Shown here piece after piece: positions 31,119 to 41,524 of a stretch of 64,000 bases of DNA. Below the pieces are notes generated by a model, which was given only the letters and a program-made list of their open reading frames with translations, ran no database searches and had not been told where the DNA came from. Origin of the DNA: Betaproteobacteria bacterium. Its GTDB lineage: Bacteria; Pseudomonadota; Gammaproteobacteria; Burkholderiales; JAEUOS01. The position numbers and the translations under genes were made by a program. The stretch spans positions 1-64,000 of the forward strand of contig JAQGMJ010000070.1 of the NCBI GenBank assembly GCA_028292405.1. The letters are read 5' to 3'. Numbering within the stretch: position 1 is the stretch's first letter; every line of letters begins with the position of its first letter.

Positions 31119-32666
31119 ATGAATTCCACCACCTACGCGTTCGACCAGGCGATGGCTTTCGGCTGGCAGTCCGAGAGCCCCTACGTGATCGCGCTGGCGG
31201 CGCTGTGCGCCCTCGCCCTTCTGCGCTTCGGCGGCGACAACCGCCGCGCGCTGTATCACACGATGATCCTGTTCGTCGGCGGCATCGCCGGGCAGTTCCT
31301 CGCCGGCTTTTTGCACGCCGGGGATTTCGAGGCCGGCGCGCGCTTCGTCTACGAACTGGGCACGCTGATCGCCGGGGTATCGCTGATCCGCCTGATGGGC
31401 ATGCTGTTCTTCCGCCTGCTGCTGCCGCTGCTGCGCCTGGACACGCCGCGCATCGTCGAGGACATCGTCACCATCCTGTTCTACATGGCGTGGATCCTCC
31501 TGCGCCTGCGCGCCAGCGGCCTGGACCCTTCCAGCCTGCTCGCTTCCACGGCGGTGGTCACCGCCGTGATCGCCTTCGCCATGCAGGACACGCTGGGCAA
31601 CATCCTCGGCGGCCTGGCGATCCAGCTCGACAATTCCATCGGCGTCGGCGACTGGGTCAAGGTCGACGACGTGATCGGCCGGGTGGTCGACATCCGCTGG
31701 CGCTCCACCGCGATCGAGACCCGCAACTGGGAAACCGTGGTGGTGCCCAATAGCGAGCTGATGAAAAAGAAGTTCAGCGTGCTGGGCCGGCGCCAGGGCA
31801 CGCCGCTGCAATGGCGCCGCCACGTGCTGTTCAACGTCGACCTGGCGGCGCCGCCGACGCGGGTGATCCCGGCGATCGAAAAGGCGATCCGCGAGGCCGA
31901 GATCGCCAACGTCGCGCATAGCCCGCAGCCGAACTGCGTGCTGATGGACTACGCCCACGGCTACGGCCACTACGACCTGCGCTACTGGCTCACCGACCTG
32001 ATGTTCGACGACCCCACCGACAGCCAGGTGCGCATCCACATCTACACCGCGCTGCAGCGCGCGGGGCTGCGCCTGGCGGTGGAAGAGCGCGACATCCGCA
32101 TCACCGAGCAGAGCGAGGCGCACCGCGTGCTGGTGCAGGAGCGCGAAATCGGCCATCGGCTCAATTCGCTCAAGTGCGTGGACCTGTTCTATGCGCTGAC
32201 GCCGGAAGAGTTGCGCACCGTGGCCGAGCGCCTGGCCTACTCGCCCTTCGCCCAAGGCGAAGTGATCACGCGCCAGGGCAACGTGGCGCACTGGCTATAC
32301 ATTCTCACCGCTGGCGAGGCGGACATCGTGGTCGGCGAAAACGGCCAGCGCCAGCACATCAACACGCTGGAGGCCGGCGCCTTTTTCGGCGAAGCCGGTA
32401 TGCTCACCGGCGCGCCGCGCAGCGCCACCGTGCTGGCCAAGACCAACGTCGAGTGCTACCGGCTGGACAAGGGCGCGCTGGAAGACATATTGAAAGCACG
32501 GCCCAAGCTGGCGGAAGAAATTTCGCAGGTGATGGCCTCGCGCCTGAGCGCCCTGGCCAATGCCATTGCCGCGCACAGCAAGAGCGAGGTCATGCATACC
32601 CGCGGCCCGCGCGAGTTGCTGGAAAAAATGCGTGCGTTCTTCCGCCTGGACGAAGCCGAGAAGTAA
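31119..32666 (+). CDS. MscS-type mechanosensitive channel with C-terminal cyclic-nucleotide-binding domain
   Basis: A 515-aa inner membrane protein. Several N-terminal membrane segments lead to the pore helix (about 138-168, AFAMQDTLGNILGGLAIQLD) and MscS beta domain. After the MscS C-domain (to about 340) comes a CRP-type cyclic-nucleotide domain (about 375-490) with a complete phosphate-binding cassette, FFGEAGMLTGAPRSATV, including the Glu and Arg that hold the cyclic phosphate. Cyclic nucleotide binding could gate or tune the channel. It starts 40 bp after ETF-QO. A predicted adenylate cyclase is encoded at 7587-9854. Confidence 0.92.
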   Translation: MNSTTYAFDQAMAFGWQSESPYVIALAALCALALLRFGGDNRRALYHTMILFVGGIAGQFLAGFLHAGDFEAGARFVYELGTLIAGVSLIRLMGMLFFRLLLPLLRLDTPRIVEDIVTILFYMAWILLRLRASGLDPSSLLASTAVVTAVIAFAMQDTLGNILGGLAIQLDNSIGVGDWVKVDDVIGRVVDIRWRSTAIETRNWETVVVPNSELMKKKFSVLGRRQGTPLQWRRHVLFNVDLAAPPTRVIPAIEKAIREAEIANVAHSPQPNCVLMDYAHGYGHYDLRYWLTDLMFDDPTDSQVRIHIYTALQRAGLRLAVEERDIRITEQSEAHRVLVQEREIGHRLNSLKCVDLFYALTPEELRTVAERLAYSPFAQGEVITRQGNVAHWLYILTAGEADIVVGENGQRQHINTLEAGAFFGEAGMLTGAPRSATVLAKTNVECYRLDKGALEDILKARPKLAEEISQVMASRLSALANAIAAHSKSEVMHTRGPRELLEKMRAFFRLDEAEK

Positions 32667-32770
32667 CGCGAAGGCGAGGCTGCCAGGCCTTGCCGCGAGC
32701 CGCCTGAGCCCGCAAGAGCGAGATTCGCGGGGGCTACCCGGCGGGTTGCCCTAAATCCGCAAAAGCGAAG

Positions 32771-32791
32771 CCGCCAGGTGGTGCCTGGCGG
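32771..32791. terminator. Perfect 8-bp hairpin between convergent genes
   Basis: CCGCCAGG (32771-32778) pairs with CCTGGCGG (32784-32791) over a 5-nt loop, between the MscS gene and the convergent ppa gene. No clear T-run, so probably a bidirectional but weak terminator. Confidence 0.45.
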
Positions 32792-32807
32792 TTGCCTGAA
32801 ACCCGGC

Positions 32808-33356
32808 TCAGAACTTCGGCTTCTTTTTCGCCTTCTTGTACTTCGCCACGCCGGCCGTGATCTCGGCAATCGCCTCTTTCGGACCGCCCCAGCCCTCGAC
32901 CTTTACCCACTTGCCTTTTTCGAGGTCCTTGTAGTGCTCGAAGAAGTGGCGGATCTGCGCCAGGCGCTCGGCCTGGATGTCTTCCGGCTTTTGCCAGTGC
33001 TTGTACCAGGGCAGCACCTTGTCGATCGGCACCGCCAGCAATTTGGCGTCGCCGCCGGCCTCGTCTTCCATTTTCAGCACGCCCACCGGGCGGCAGCGCA
33101 CCACCACGCCGGCAAACAGGGGAAAGGGCGTGACCACCAGTACGTCGACCGGGTCGCCATCGTCTGAGATGGTGCGCGGAATGTAGCCGTAGTTGCACGG
33201 ATAGTGCATGGCCGTGCCCATGAAGCGGTCGACGAACAGCGCACCGGTCTTCTTGTCGACCTCGTACTTGATCGGATCGGCATTCATCGGGATCTCGATG
33301 ATCACGTTGAAATCGTTGGGTAGGTCGCGGCCGGAGTCGACTCGGTCCAGATTCAT
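32808..33356 (-). CDS. ppa: Inorganic pyrophosphatase, family I
   Basis: A 182-aa family I pyrophosphatase that hydrolyses PPi to drive biosynthesis. It has [13 protein letters not shown] and the metal-binding [10 protein letters not shown]. It ends in a Lys-rich tail, [12 protein letters not shown]. The frame is open 13 codons further up. ATG at 33356 is preferred because AAGGAA lies about 9 nt before it and the residues MNLDRVDSG fit family starts. It has its own promoter at 33414-33442. Confidence 0.93.
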   Translation of the reverse strand: MNLDRVDSGRDLPNDFNVIIEIPMNADPIKYEVDKKTGALFVDRFMGTAMHYPCNYGYIPRTISDDGDPVDVLVVTPFPLFAGVVVRCRPVGVLKMEDEAGGDAKLLAVPIDKVLPWYKHWQKPEDIQAERLAQIRHFFEHYKDLEKGKWVKVEGWGGPKEAIAEITAGVAKYKKAKKKPKF

Positions 33357-33413
33357 TTTTTTCATTTCCTTGAAGGCGGCTGATGCCCACATCATCCATC
33401 ATTTGAGGGTGCG

Positions 33414-33442
33414 ATTATAAACGCCGCTGCTGCGCCGCACAA
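33414..33442 (-). promoter_or_regulatory. Sigma-70 promoter for ppa
   Basis: On the minus strand TTGTGC (33442-33437), a 17-bp spacer and a perfect TATAAT (33419-33414). Transcription would start near 33407, about 50 nt before the ATG. Confidence 0.72.
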
Positions 33443-33532
33443 TTCTCTAACGTCGCGCAGGCCGCGCCGGCAGCGATAATTGCGGCACGTCCAGTGCTTT
33501 GCCCTACCGATCTTTCCCGAGACCTGCCGACC

Positions 33533-34987
33533 ATGCTCCCCACCATCCAGGCCGCCCACTTAATCGCCAACCGCTGGGTCGCTCCCGCCGGCGGCGCCAC
33601 CCTGCCGGTGCTCGACCCGGCCGATGGCGAAATCTTTGCCTACATCGCGCGTGGCAACGCGGCGGATATCGATGCTGCCGTGATCGCGGCGCGCGCTGCC
33701 TACGACGGCGGCGACGGCCCCTGGGGCCGGGTACCGGCGGCCGAGCGCGGCCGGCTGCTGGCCCGGCTGGGACAGGAGATCGCCGCCAACGCCGAGGAGC
33801 TGGCGCTGCTGGAGTGTCGCGACACCGGCAAGCCGATGAAGCAGGCACGGGCCGATGCCGCCGCCTGCGCCAGGTACTTCGAGTACTATGCCGGCGCCTG
33901 CGACAAGCTACACGGCGAGACCCTGCCCTACCAGCGCGGCTATACCGTGCTGACGGTGCGCGAGCCGCATGGGGTCACCGGCCACATCATCCCGTGGAAT
34001 TACCCGATGCAGATTTTCGGCCGCTCGGCGGGCGCGGCGCTGGCCGCCGGCAACGCCTGCGTGGTCAAGCCGGCTGAGGACGCCTGCCTGTCGCTGCTGC
34101 GCATCGCCGAGCTGGCAGTGAAGTATTTGCCTGAAGGGGCGCTGAACATCGTCACCGGTCTGGGCAGCGAAGCCGGCGCCGCGCTTTCGGCCCATACCGG
34201 CATCGACCACATTTCCTTCACCGGCTCGCCCGTCACCGGCTCGCTGGTGGCGCAGGCGGCCGCCGTGAACCACCGCCCGGTGACGCTGGAACTCGGCGGC
34301 AAGTCGCCGCAGATCGTGTTCGCCGACGCCGACCTCGACGCCGCCCTGCCGGTGCTGATCAACGCCATCATCCAGAACGGCGGGCAGACCTGCTCGGCCG
34401 GCAGCCGCGTGCTGATCGAGCAAAGCATCTATGCGCCGCTGATGGCGCGCCTGGCCGAGGCCTTCGGGCGCCTGCGCGCCGGGCCGGGAAGCGCCGACCT
34501 CGACCTCGGCCCGCTGATCAACGCCAGGCAGCGCGACCGCGTCGCCGGCTATATCGCCCAGGGCGAGCGCGACGGCCTGCGCGTGGCCGCGCGTGGCACG
34601 GTGAGTGAAGGCGCGGCCAGCAGCGGCTACTACATCGCCCCCACGCTGTTTACCGACGTGCCGGCCAACCATGCGCTGGCGCGCGAGGAGGTGTTCGGCC
34701 CGGTGCTGGTGGCGATGCCCTTTGCCGACGAGGCCGAAGCCCTGCGCCTGGCCAACGGCACCGACTACGGCCTGATCGCCGGACTCTGGACCCGCGACGG
34801 CGCGCGGCAGTTGCGCATGGCGCGCAAGCTGCATGCGGGGCAGGTGTTCATCAACAACTACGGCGCGGGCGGCGGGGTGGAGTTGCCCTTCGGCGGCATG
34901 AAGCATTCGGGCTATGGCCGCGAGAAGGGGTTCGAGGCGCTGCTCGGTTTTACCGCGCTAAAGACCATCGCCATCAGCCACGGATGA
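33533..34987 (+). CDS. NAD(P)-dependent aldehyde dehydrogenase
   Basis: A 484-aa ALDH-superfamily enzyme. It has IPWNYPMQI, the catalytic glutamate in LELGGKSP, the nucleophilic cysteine in GGQTCSAGS, and EEVFGPVL near the end. Frame open to 33494, but ATG at 33533 (MLPTIQAAHLIANRW) fits the family N-terminus. It may oxidise betaine, gamma-aminobutyraldehyde or a similar aldehyde; the sequence does not decide. The ABC transporter genes begin 141 bp downstream. Confidence 0.9.
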   Translation: MLPTIQAAHLIANRWVAPAGGATLPVLDPADGEIFAYIARGNAADIDAAVIAARAAYDGGDGPWGRVPAAERGRLLARLGQEIAANAEELALLECRDTGKPMKQARADAAACARYFEYYAGACDKLHGETLPYQRGYTVLTVREPHGVTGHIIPWNYPMQIFGRSAGAALAAGNACVVKPAEDACLSLLRIAELAVKYLPEGALNIVTGLGSEAGAALSAHTGIDHISFTGSPVTGSLVAQAAAVNHRPVTLELGGKSPQIVFADADLDAALPVLINAIIQNGGQTCSAGSRVLIEQSIYAPLMARLAEAFGRLRAGPGSADLDLGPLINARQRDRVAGYIAQGERDGLRVAARGTVSEGAASSGYYIAPTLFTDVPANHALAREEVFGPVLVAMPFADEAEALRLANGTDYGLIAGLWTRDGARQLRMARKLHAGQVFINNYGAGGGVELPFGGMKHSGYGREKGFEALLGFTALKTIAISHG

Positions 34988-35128
34988 ACTTTCCGGCAAA
35001 AGGCCCGACTTACTTACCGGAGGTGGCTTTTGGTGAAATCGTCGGCCGGGTTTTCGTGTCCTGCCAGATTTGCCCAAGTAAGCGCCGCTAACAAGCGAAA
35101 CCGCCCGCGCCACAGGTAAACTCCCACC

Positions 35129-36109
35129 ATGCTCGTTTTTGTCATCCGGCGTTTGCTGCAAAGCCTGCTGGTGCTGTTCGTCATGTCGCTGCTGGTGTTC
35201 GCCGGGGTTTACGCGGTGGGCACCCCTATTGACATCCTGATCAGCCCGGAGGCGACCCAGGCCGACCGCATCGCGGTGGTCGCGGCGCTGGGCCTGGACA
35301 AGCCGCTGTGGCTGCAATACCTGTTGTTCGTGCAGCATGCCTTCGGCGGCGACCTCGGCAAGTCCTTCGCCTACAACATCCCGGCGATCCAGCTGATTTT
35401 CGAGCGCATGCCGGCGACCCTGGAACTGGCCTCCTTCGCGATGCTGCTGGCGGTGGTGATCGGCCTGCCGCTGGGGCTATACGCGGGCCTGAAGCCGAAG
35501 TCGCTGCCGGCGCGGAGCATCATGGCCGGCTCAATTCTCGGGTTCTCGCTGCCCACTTTCTGGGTCGGCTTAATGCTGATCATGGTGTTCGCCGTCTGGC
35601 TCGGCTGGCTGCCGTCGAACGGGCGCGGCAGCACCGTCGCGCTGCTCGGCGTGCCGGTGAGCTTTCTTTCGATCGACGGCCTGCGCCACCTGTTGCTGCC
35701 GGGGCTGACCCTGGCGCTGCTGAACATCGCGCTGATCATCCGCCTGACGCGCGCCGGCACCCAGGAGGCGCTGCTCACCGACTACGTGAAGTTCGCCCGC
35801 GCCAAGGGCCTGACGGACGCGCGGGTGGTCGGCGTGCACATCCTGAAAAACATCCTGATCCCGATCGTCACCGTGATCGCGCTGCAGTTCGGCTCGGTGA
35901 TCGCCTTCGCGGTGGTGACCGAAACCATTTTCGCCTGGCCCGGCATGGGCAAGCTGCTGATCGATTCGATCAACGTGCTGGACCGCCCGGTGATCGTCGC
36001 CTACCTGCTGATCGTCGTCGCCATGTTCATCCTGATCAACCTGCTGGTCGATATTGCCTATTCGCTGCTGGACCCGCGCGTGCGCCTCTCCGACGCCGGA
36101 ACAAACTGA
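35129..36109 (+). CDS. Dpp/Opp-type ABC transporter permease, first subunit
   Basis: A 326-aa inner membrane permease of the DppB/OppB/GsiC family with about six membrane segments. The N-terminus MLVFVIRRLLQSLLVLFVMS is typical. The cytoplasmic EAA-like loop lies around DYVKFARAKGLTDARVVG. It pairs with the permease at 36534. Leads a tight operon running to argE. Confidence 0.9.
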   Translation: MLVFVIRRLLQSLLVLFVMSLLVFAGVYAVGTPIDILISPEATQADRIAVVAALGLDKPLWLQYLLFVQHAFGGDLGKSFAYNIPAIQLIFERMPATLELASFAMLLAVVIGLPLGLYAGLKPKSLPARSIMAGSILGFSLPTFWVGLMLIMVFAVWLGWLPSNGRGSTVALLGVPVSFLSIDGLRHLLLPGLTLALLNIALIIRLTRAGTQEALLTDYVKFARAKGLTDARVVGVHILKNILIPIVTVIALQFGSVIAFAVVTETIFAWPGMGKLLIDSINVLDRPVIVAYLLIVVAMFILINLLVDIAYSLLDPRVRLSDAGTN

Positions 36110-36120
36110 AAGAATAAAAA

Positions 36121-36516
36121 ATGGTCGAGGCACTGTTCGAGATATTCGGCGAGCTGATTTTCCAGGTGGTGTTTTCGCTGCTGGGCGAATTGTTTTCCGG
36201 CGCCATCGGCGCGGGCTTTCGCACGGCATCGAAATGGAATCCGCCGCCGATAGTCAAGGCCACCCTGTACCTGACGGCGGGCTGCGCCCTGTGCTGGCTC
36301 TCGCTGCAGATTTTCCCCCACCCCTTCGCCCAGCGCCCGGAGAGCCGGATGATCGTGCTGATCGGCACGCCGCTGGGGTGCGGTTTGTCGATGGGCCTGA
36401 TCAAGGGCCTGCGGCGGAAAAATCCTGATGGCGTGCCGTTCAGCTTTTACGGCTTTTTCTACGGCGTGCTGTTTGCATTGCCGATGGCGCTGGGCCGCTT
36501 TTTGTTCGCCCACTAG
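36121..36516 (+). CDS. Small membrane protein inserted between the two permease genes
   Basis: A 131-aa protein with perhaps three hydrophobic segments (start MVEALFEIFGELIFQVVFSL, then about 55-70, about 110-128). It lies 11 bp after the first permease and 17 bp before the second, so it is certainly cotranscribed. It resembles no transporter subunit I know. It could be an accessory or an unrelated passenger. Confidence 0.7.
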   Translation: MVEALFEIFGELIFQVVFSLLGELFSGAIGAGFRTASKWNPPPIVKATLYLTAGCALCWLSLQIFPHPFAQRPESRMIVLIGTPLGCGLSMGLIKGLRRKNPDGVPFSFYGFFYGVLFALPMALGRFLFAH

Positions 36517-36533
36517 CCACTCTCGTGCAGGCA

Positions 36534-37409
36534 ATGGAAGAAACACCGTTCAAGCGCTTCGTCAGGGACTTTTGCGCCAGCCGCCTGGCGCTGGCGGGGG
36601 CGGTCGCGCTGCTGGCGGTGCTGTTCATCGCCTTGTTCGCGCCTTGGATTTCGCCCCAGAACCCGTATGACCTGTCGCAACTCGACGTGCTGGATGCGCG
36701 CCTGGCGCCGGGGGAGAAGCTGGGCAACGGCAAGGTCGCGCTGCTGGGCACCGACGACCAGGGCCGCGACATGCTCTCGGCGATTTTCTACGGCTTGCGC
36801 ATCTCCCTGGTGGTGGGCGTCTCGGCCACCGTGATCGCACTGGCGATCGGCACCGCGGTGGGCATGCTGGCGGCCTATGCCGGCGGGCGCACCGACGGCG
36901 TGCTGATGCGGGTGGCCGACATCCAGTTGTCGTTTCCGCCGATATTGATCGCGCTGGTGCTGCTGGCGCTGCTGGGACAAGGCACGGGGAAAATCATCGT
37001 CGCGCTGATCACCGTGCAGTGGGCCTATTACGCGCGCACGGTGCGCGGGGCGGCGCTGGTGGAGCGGCGGCGCGAATACATCGAGGCGGCGCAGGTTCTG
37101 GCCCTGCCGGTATCGCGCATCATCTTCCGTCACCTGCTGCCGAATTGCCTGCCGCCATTGATTATCATCGCGGCAGTGCAGGTGGCCTCGGCCATCACGC
37201 TGGAGGCCACGCTCTCATTCCTCGGCCTGGGCTTGCCGATCACCGAGCCTTCGCTGGGCTTGTTGATCGCCAACGGCTTCAACTACATGCTCTCGGGAAA
37301 ATACTGGATCAGCCTGTTTCCCGGCGTGGCGCTGCTGGTCACGGTGGTGGCGATCAACCTGGTGGCCGACCAGCTGCGCGACGTGCTCAACCCGAGGCTG
37401 CAGCGATGA
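36534..37409 (+). CDS. Dpp/Opp-type ABC transporter permease, second subunit
   Basis: A 291-aa permease of the DppC/OppC family: TM near the N-terminus (LALAGAVALLAVLFIALFA), a periplasmic loop with LGTDDQGRDMLS (a hallmark), then membrane segments and the EAA loop REYIEAAQVLALPVSRI. ATG at 36534 is used; an in-frame GTG lies 9 nt earlier. Its stop overlaps the next start (ATGA). Confidence 0.9.
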   Translation: MEETPFKRFVRDFCASRLALAGAVALLAVLFIALFAPWISPQNPYDLSQLDVLDARLAPGEKLGNGKVALLGTDDQGRDMLSAIFYGLRISLVVGVSATVIALAIGTAVGMLAAYAGGRTDGVLMRVADIQLSFPPILIALVLLALLGQGTGKIIVALITVQWAYYARTVRGAALVERRREYIEAAQVLALPVSRIIFRHLLPNCLPPLIIIAAVQVASAITLEATLSFLGLGLPITEPSLGLLIANGFNYMLSGKYWISLFPGVALLVTVVAINLVADQLRDVLNPRLQR

Positions 37410-38388
37410 GCGAGCGCGCACCGGCCCTGCGGGTCGAGCACCTGTCGACCCACTTCGACACCCGCCAGGGGGTGATCAAGGCGGTGAATGACGTATCGTT
37501 CACCATCGAGCGCGGGCAGATCATGGGGCTGGTGGGCGAGTCCGGCTCGGGCAAGTCGATGACCGGTTATTCCATCATGGGCCTGATCGACGCGCCAGGC
37601 AAGGTGGTGGGCGGGCGCATTCTGCTTGACGGCACCGACCTCGCCAGCTTGAACCCGGAGCAGATGCGCCAGTTGCGCGGCAATCGCGTGGCGATGATTT
37701 TCCAGGACCCGATGATGACCCTGAACCCGGTGCTGCGCGTCGATACGCAGATGACCGAGGCAATCCTGGCGCATGAAAAGGTCAGCCATGCGGAAGCGCT
37801 GCGCCGCTCGCGCGAGGCCCTGGCCACCGTCGGCATTCCCTCGCCGGACGAGCGCCTGCAGAACTACCCGCACCAGTTTTCCGGCGGCATGCGGCAGCGG
37901 GTGGCGATTGCGATTGCGCTGCTCAACAAGCCGAGCCTGATCATCGCGGACGAGCCGACCACCGCGCTGGACGTGACGATCCAGGGGCAGATACTTGCCG
38001 AGATGCAGCGCCTGTGCCGCGACACCGGCACGGCGCTGATCTGGATCACCCACGACCTCTCGGTGGTCGCCGGGTTGGCCGATACGGTGAGCGTGATGTA
38101 CGCCGGGCGCATCGTCGAATCCGGCACGGTGGATGCGGTGTTGGACTATGCCAAGCACCCGTACACGCGTGGGCTGATCGATTCCGTGCCTTCGCGCAAC
38201 CCGCGCGGGCAGCGCCTGAAGCAGATTCCCGGCTTCACGCCTTCGTTGCTGCACCTACCCTCGGGCTGTCACTTCCGCGAGCGCTGCCCACGAGCCGACG
38301 AAGCCTGCCTGCAAGACCCGCAACTTTCGAATGAACCGCACGCCGTGCGCTGCTTTCATCCGCACACCGATCGCGTGGAGGAGCCTGC

Positions 38389-38392
<4 letters not shown>
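37406..38392 (+). CDS. Dpp/Opp-type ABC transporter ATP-binding protein D
   Basis: A 328-aa ATPase. Walker A GESGSGKS, signature FSGGMRQRV, Walker B IIADEPTTALD, and the oligopeptide-transporter C-terminal motif with cysteines (GCHFRERCPRADEAC) that can hold an iron-sulfur cluster in relatives. ATG overlaps the stop of the permease gene by ATGA, indicating translational coupling. The frame is open upstream but that is shadow. Confidence 0.92.
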
Positions 38393-39371
<979 letters not shown>

Positions 39372-39390
<19 letters not shown>

Positions 39391-39413
39391 ACGACCCCAG
39401 TTGAACAACCGGC
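39372..39413. repeat. Three tandem 14-bp units across a stop codon
   Basis: TTTGAACGACCGGG (39372), TTTGAACGACCCCA (39386) and GTTGAACAACCGGC (39400) repeat at 14-bp period. The stop codon TGA of the ATPase gene is in unit 2. Because 14 is not a multiple of 3, gain or loss of a unit would change the C-terminus. Confidence 0.75.
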
Positions 39414-39437
39414 AACTGCCTTGCAACAGGTGAAAAA

Positions 39438-40625
39438 ATGAAAGCAGAACGCCTTCCCGCCCCCAAATCCGAGAGCCTGGAAATCATCCAGAAGCTCATT
39501 TCCTTCGACACCACCAGCCGCGATTCCAACCTCGGGCTGATCGAGTGGGTGCGCGATTGGCTCAAGCCCTATGGCATCGAATCCACCCTGGTGTACGACG
39601 CGGACAAGCGCAAGGCCAACCTGTTCGCCACCATCCACGGCAAGAGCGGCCGTGCGCCGCGCCCCGGCATTGTGCTTTCCGGCCATACCGACGTGGTGCC
39701 GGTCGATGGCCAGGCCTGGGACACCGACCCGTTCAAGGCGACGATCAAGGACGGCCGCCTGTACGCGCGCGGCTCCTGCGATATGAAGGGCTACCTCGGC
39801 GTGGCGCTGGCGATGACGCCGCGCTTTCTCGAGGCGGACCTGAAGGCGCCGATCCACTTCGCGCTTTCGTATGACGAGGAAGTCGGCTGCATCGGCGTTC
39901 GCGGGCTGATCGAGCTGCTCTCCAAACAGGGCTTCAAGGCGGCGGGCGTGATCGTCGGCGAGCCGACCTCGATGAACGTGGTGGTGGCGCACAAGGGCAA
40001 GCGTTCCTTTCGCTGCACGGTGCACGGCAAGGAGGCGCATTCCTCGCTGACCCCGCAAGGCGTCAACGCCATCGAATACGCAGCGCGCCTGATCACCTAC
40101 ATCCGCAGCATGGCCGACCGCATGCAGGCTTCCGAAGCACGCGACAACGGCTTCGACGTGCCTTTCACCACCATGCAGACCGGCACCATCAAGGGCGGCA
40201 CCGCCACCAACATCGTGCCCAAGGAATGCGCCTTCGACTGGGAGTTCCGCTACCTGCCCGGCGCCAACCCGGACGCGATCGAAAAAGAGGTGCGCGACTA
40301 CGCCGCCTCCATGCTGCCCGAGATGCGCAAGGTGGCGCAGGAGGCCGGCATTGACTTCAAGCTGCACTCCGCCATTCCCGGCTCCAATGCGCTGGAGATG
40401 GATGAACTCACGCAGCTGGCGCTGGCCTTGTCGCGCCAGCCCGGCGTGAGCAAGGTGGCCTACGCCACCGAAGCCGGCTTGTTCGAGCAGGCGGGGCTGC
40501 CCTCGATCATCTGCGGCCCCGGCTCGATCGAGCAGGCACACAAGCCGAACGAGTATTGCGACCTGGAGCAGATCGCGCTGTGCGAGACCTTCATGGACCG
40601 GCTGCTGGAGCGGGTCTGCGCTTAG
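39438..40625 (+). CDS. argE: Acetylornithine deacetylase (M20 family)
   Basis: A 395-aa M20 metallohydrolase that releases ornithine from N-acetylornithine. Zinc ligands lie in SGHTDVVPVDG and ARGSCDMKG, the catalytic glutamate pair in SYDEEVGC, and GEPTSMN follows. The dimerisation lid (about 180-290) is present. Length matches ArgE. It starts 47 bp after the transporter ATPase on the same strand, so the transporter may import an acylated amino acid or peptide for it. Other acyl-amino-acid deacylases look similar, so the symbol is a best guess. Confidence 0.82.
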   Translation: MKAERLPAPKSESLEIIQKLISFDTTSRDSNLGLIEWVRDWLKPYGIESTLVYDADKRKANLFATIHGKSGRAPRPGIVLSGHTDVVPVDGQAWDTDPFKATIKDGRLYARGSCDMKGYLGVALAMTPRFLEADLKAPIHFALSYDEEVGCIGVRGLIELLSKQGFKAAGVIVGEPTSMNVVVAHKGKRSFRCTVHGKEAHSSLTPQGVNAIEYAARLITYIRSMADRMQASEARDNGFDVPFTTMQTGTIKGGTATNIVPKECAFDWEFRYLPGANPDAIEKEVRDYAASMLPEMRKVAQEAGIDFKLHSAIPGSNALEMDELTQLALALSRQPGVSKVAYATEAGLFEQAGLPSIICGPGSIEQAHKPNEYCDLEQIALCETFMDRLLERVCA

Positions 40626-40631
40626 CCGGCC

Positions 40632-41414
40632 TTATTGCTTGAGGCCGAACACGACGCGGATTTCCGCGTCGAACTCCTGGCCGCGTAATTCAGCCGGGAT
40701 TTGCACAAAGGGCTTGGCCTTGTTCGTGGTGTTCTTGGCCTGCTCGTCCAGCAAGTCGTGACCGCTGGAAGAAACCAATTCGACGCCGCTGATGCGCCCG
40801 TCCTTGCCGATGTGCACCTTGATCCGCGCCGTACCCTCCCAGCCCTGCTGCATGGCTTCGCTGGGATAGCGCTTGAATTTGTCGGCGGCCTGCGCCAGTT
40901 GCAATTCGTAACTACGGATCACCGCTTTCAGGTCGCCGCTGGCGGCTGCCGGCGCGGCCGATGTTGCGGGAGTGGCCGGCGGCGTGGCCTTGGCATCACT
41001 CTTCGAATCCGTCGGCGCCGAAGGCGCGGCCGCGGCCGCTGCTGGTGGCGGCGTAGCCGGCTGCGGCGTGGCGGGCGCGACCGGCGCAGCCTTGCGCTCC
41101 ACCGGTGGTGCCTTGGATGGCGCCAAAGGCGTCACCGGTGGGACCACTGGCTTGGGCAGCGACTCGGGTGGCTTCGGCGGCTCTGGCTTCGGCGGCTCCG
41201 GCACAATGGCCTCCGGCTTGGGCGGCTCGACGGCAGGCCGCGGCGCGGGCGGCGCCTGGGGGCGAATGGTCGCCTTGAACTCCTGCACCATCGGCGCGGC
41301 CGGCTCGACCCCGTGCATGCGCCACATCAGCAGCGCATGCAGCAGCAGCGACGCCACCACGCACCCCCATAGGAGGCGTTCGTTGGCGGGCGGTTGGTAG
41401 GCGAGCGTGGTCAT
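40632..41414 (-). CDS. TonB-family energy transducer
   Basis: A 260-aa protein. One N-terminal membrane anchor (LLWGCVVASLLLHALLMW), a long Pro/Ala/Lys-rich periplasm-spanning segment (about 45-165), and a C-terminal TonB domain (about 175-260, with YPSEAMQQGWEGTARIKVHI). ATG at 41414 is chosen over the longer frame. No exbB/exbD nearby. It converges with argE (6-bp gap) and diverges from cysB. Confidence 0.85.
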   Translation of the reverse strand: MTTLAYQPPANERLLWGCVVASLLLHALLMWRMHGVEPAAPMVQEFKATIRPQAPPAPRPAVEPPKPEAIVPEPPKPEPPKPPESLPKPVVPPVTPLAPSKAPPVERKAAPVAPATPQPATPPPAAAAAAPSAPTDSKSDAKATPPATPATSAAPAAASGDLKAVIRSYELQLAQAADKFKRYPSEAMQQGWEGTARIKVHIGKDGRISGVELVSSSGHDLLDEQAKNTTNKAKPFVQIPAELRGQEFDAEIRVVFGLKQ

Positions 41415-41462
41415 CGAGCAAAAAACTATAGCACGCGGCTTATGCATTACAGGCAGGCCGGC

Positions 41463-41490
41463 TTGCATCGAAATAACATATTCATATAAA
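41463..41490 (+). promoter_or_regulatory. Promoter in the AT-rich leader of cysB
   Basis: TTGCAT (41463-41468), a 16-bp spacer and TATAAA (41485-41490). The stretch 41470-41524 is strikingly AT-rich for this genome, has ATAAC mirrored by GTTAT, and lacks a Shine-Dalgarno before the ATG at 41525. It is a plausible site for CysB autoregulation. Confidence 0.5.
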
Positions 41491-41524
41491 ATATTGGTTC
41501 TAAACAACTATTAGTTATATAGAT

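Noticed and set aside
29370..32291. 973-aa minus-strand frame across ETF-QO and the MscS gene
   Set aside because: Antisense shadow; composition is biased and it crosses two well-identified genes and their intergenic gap.
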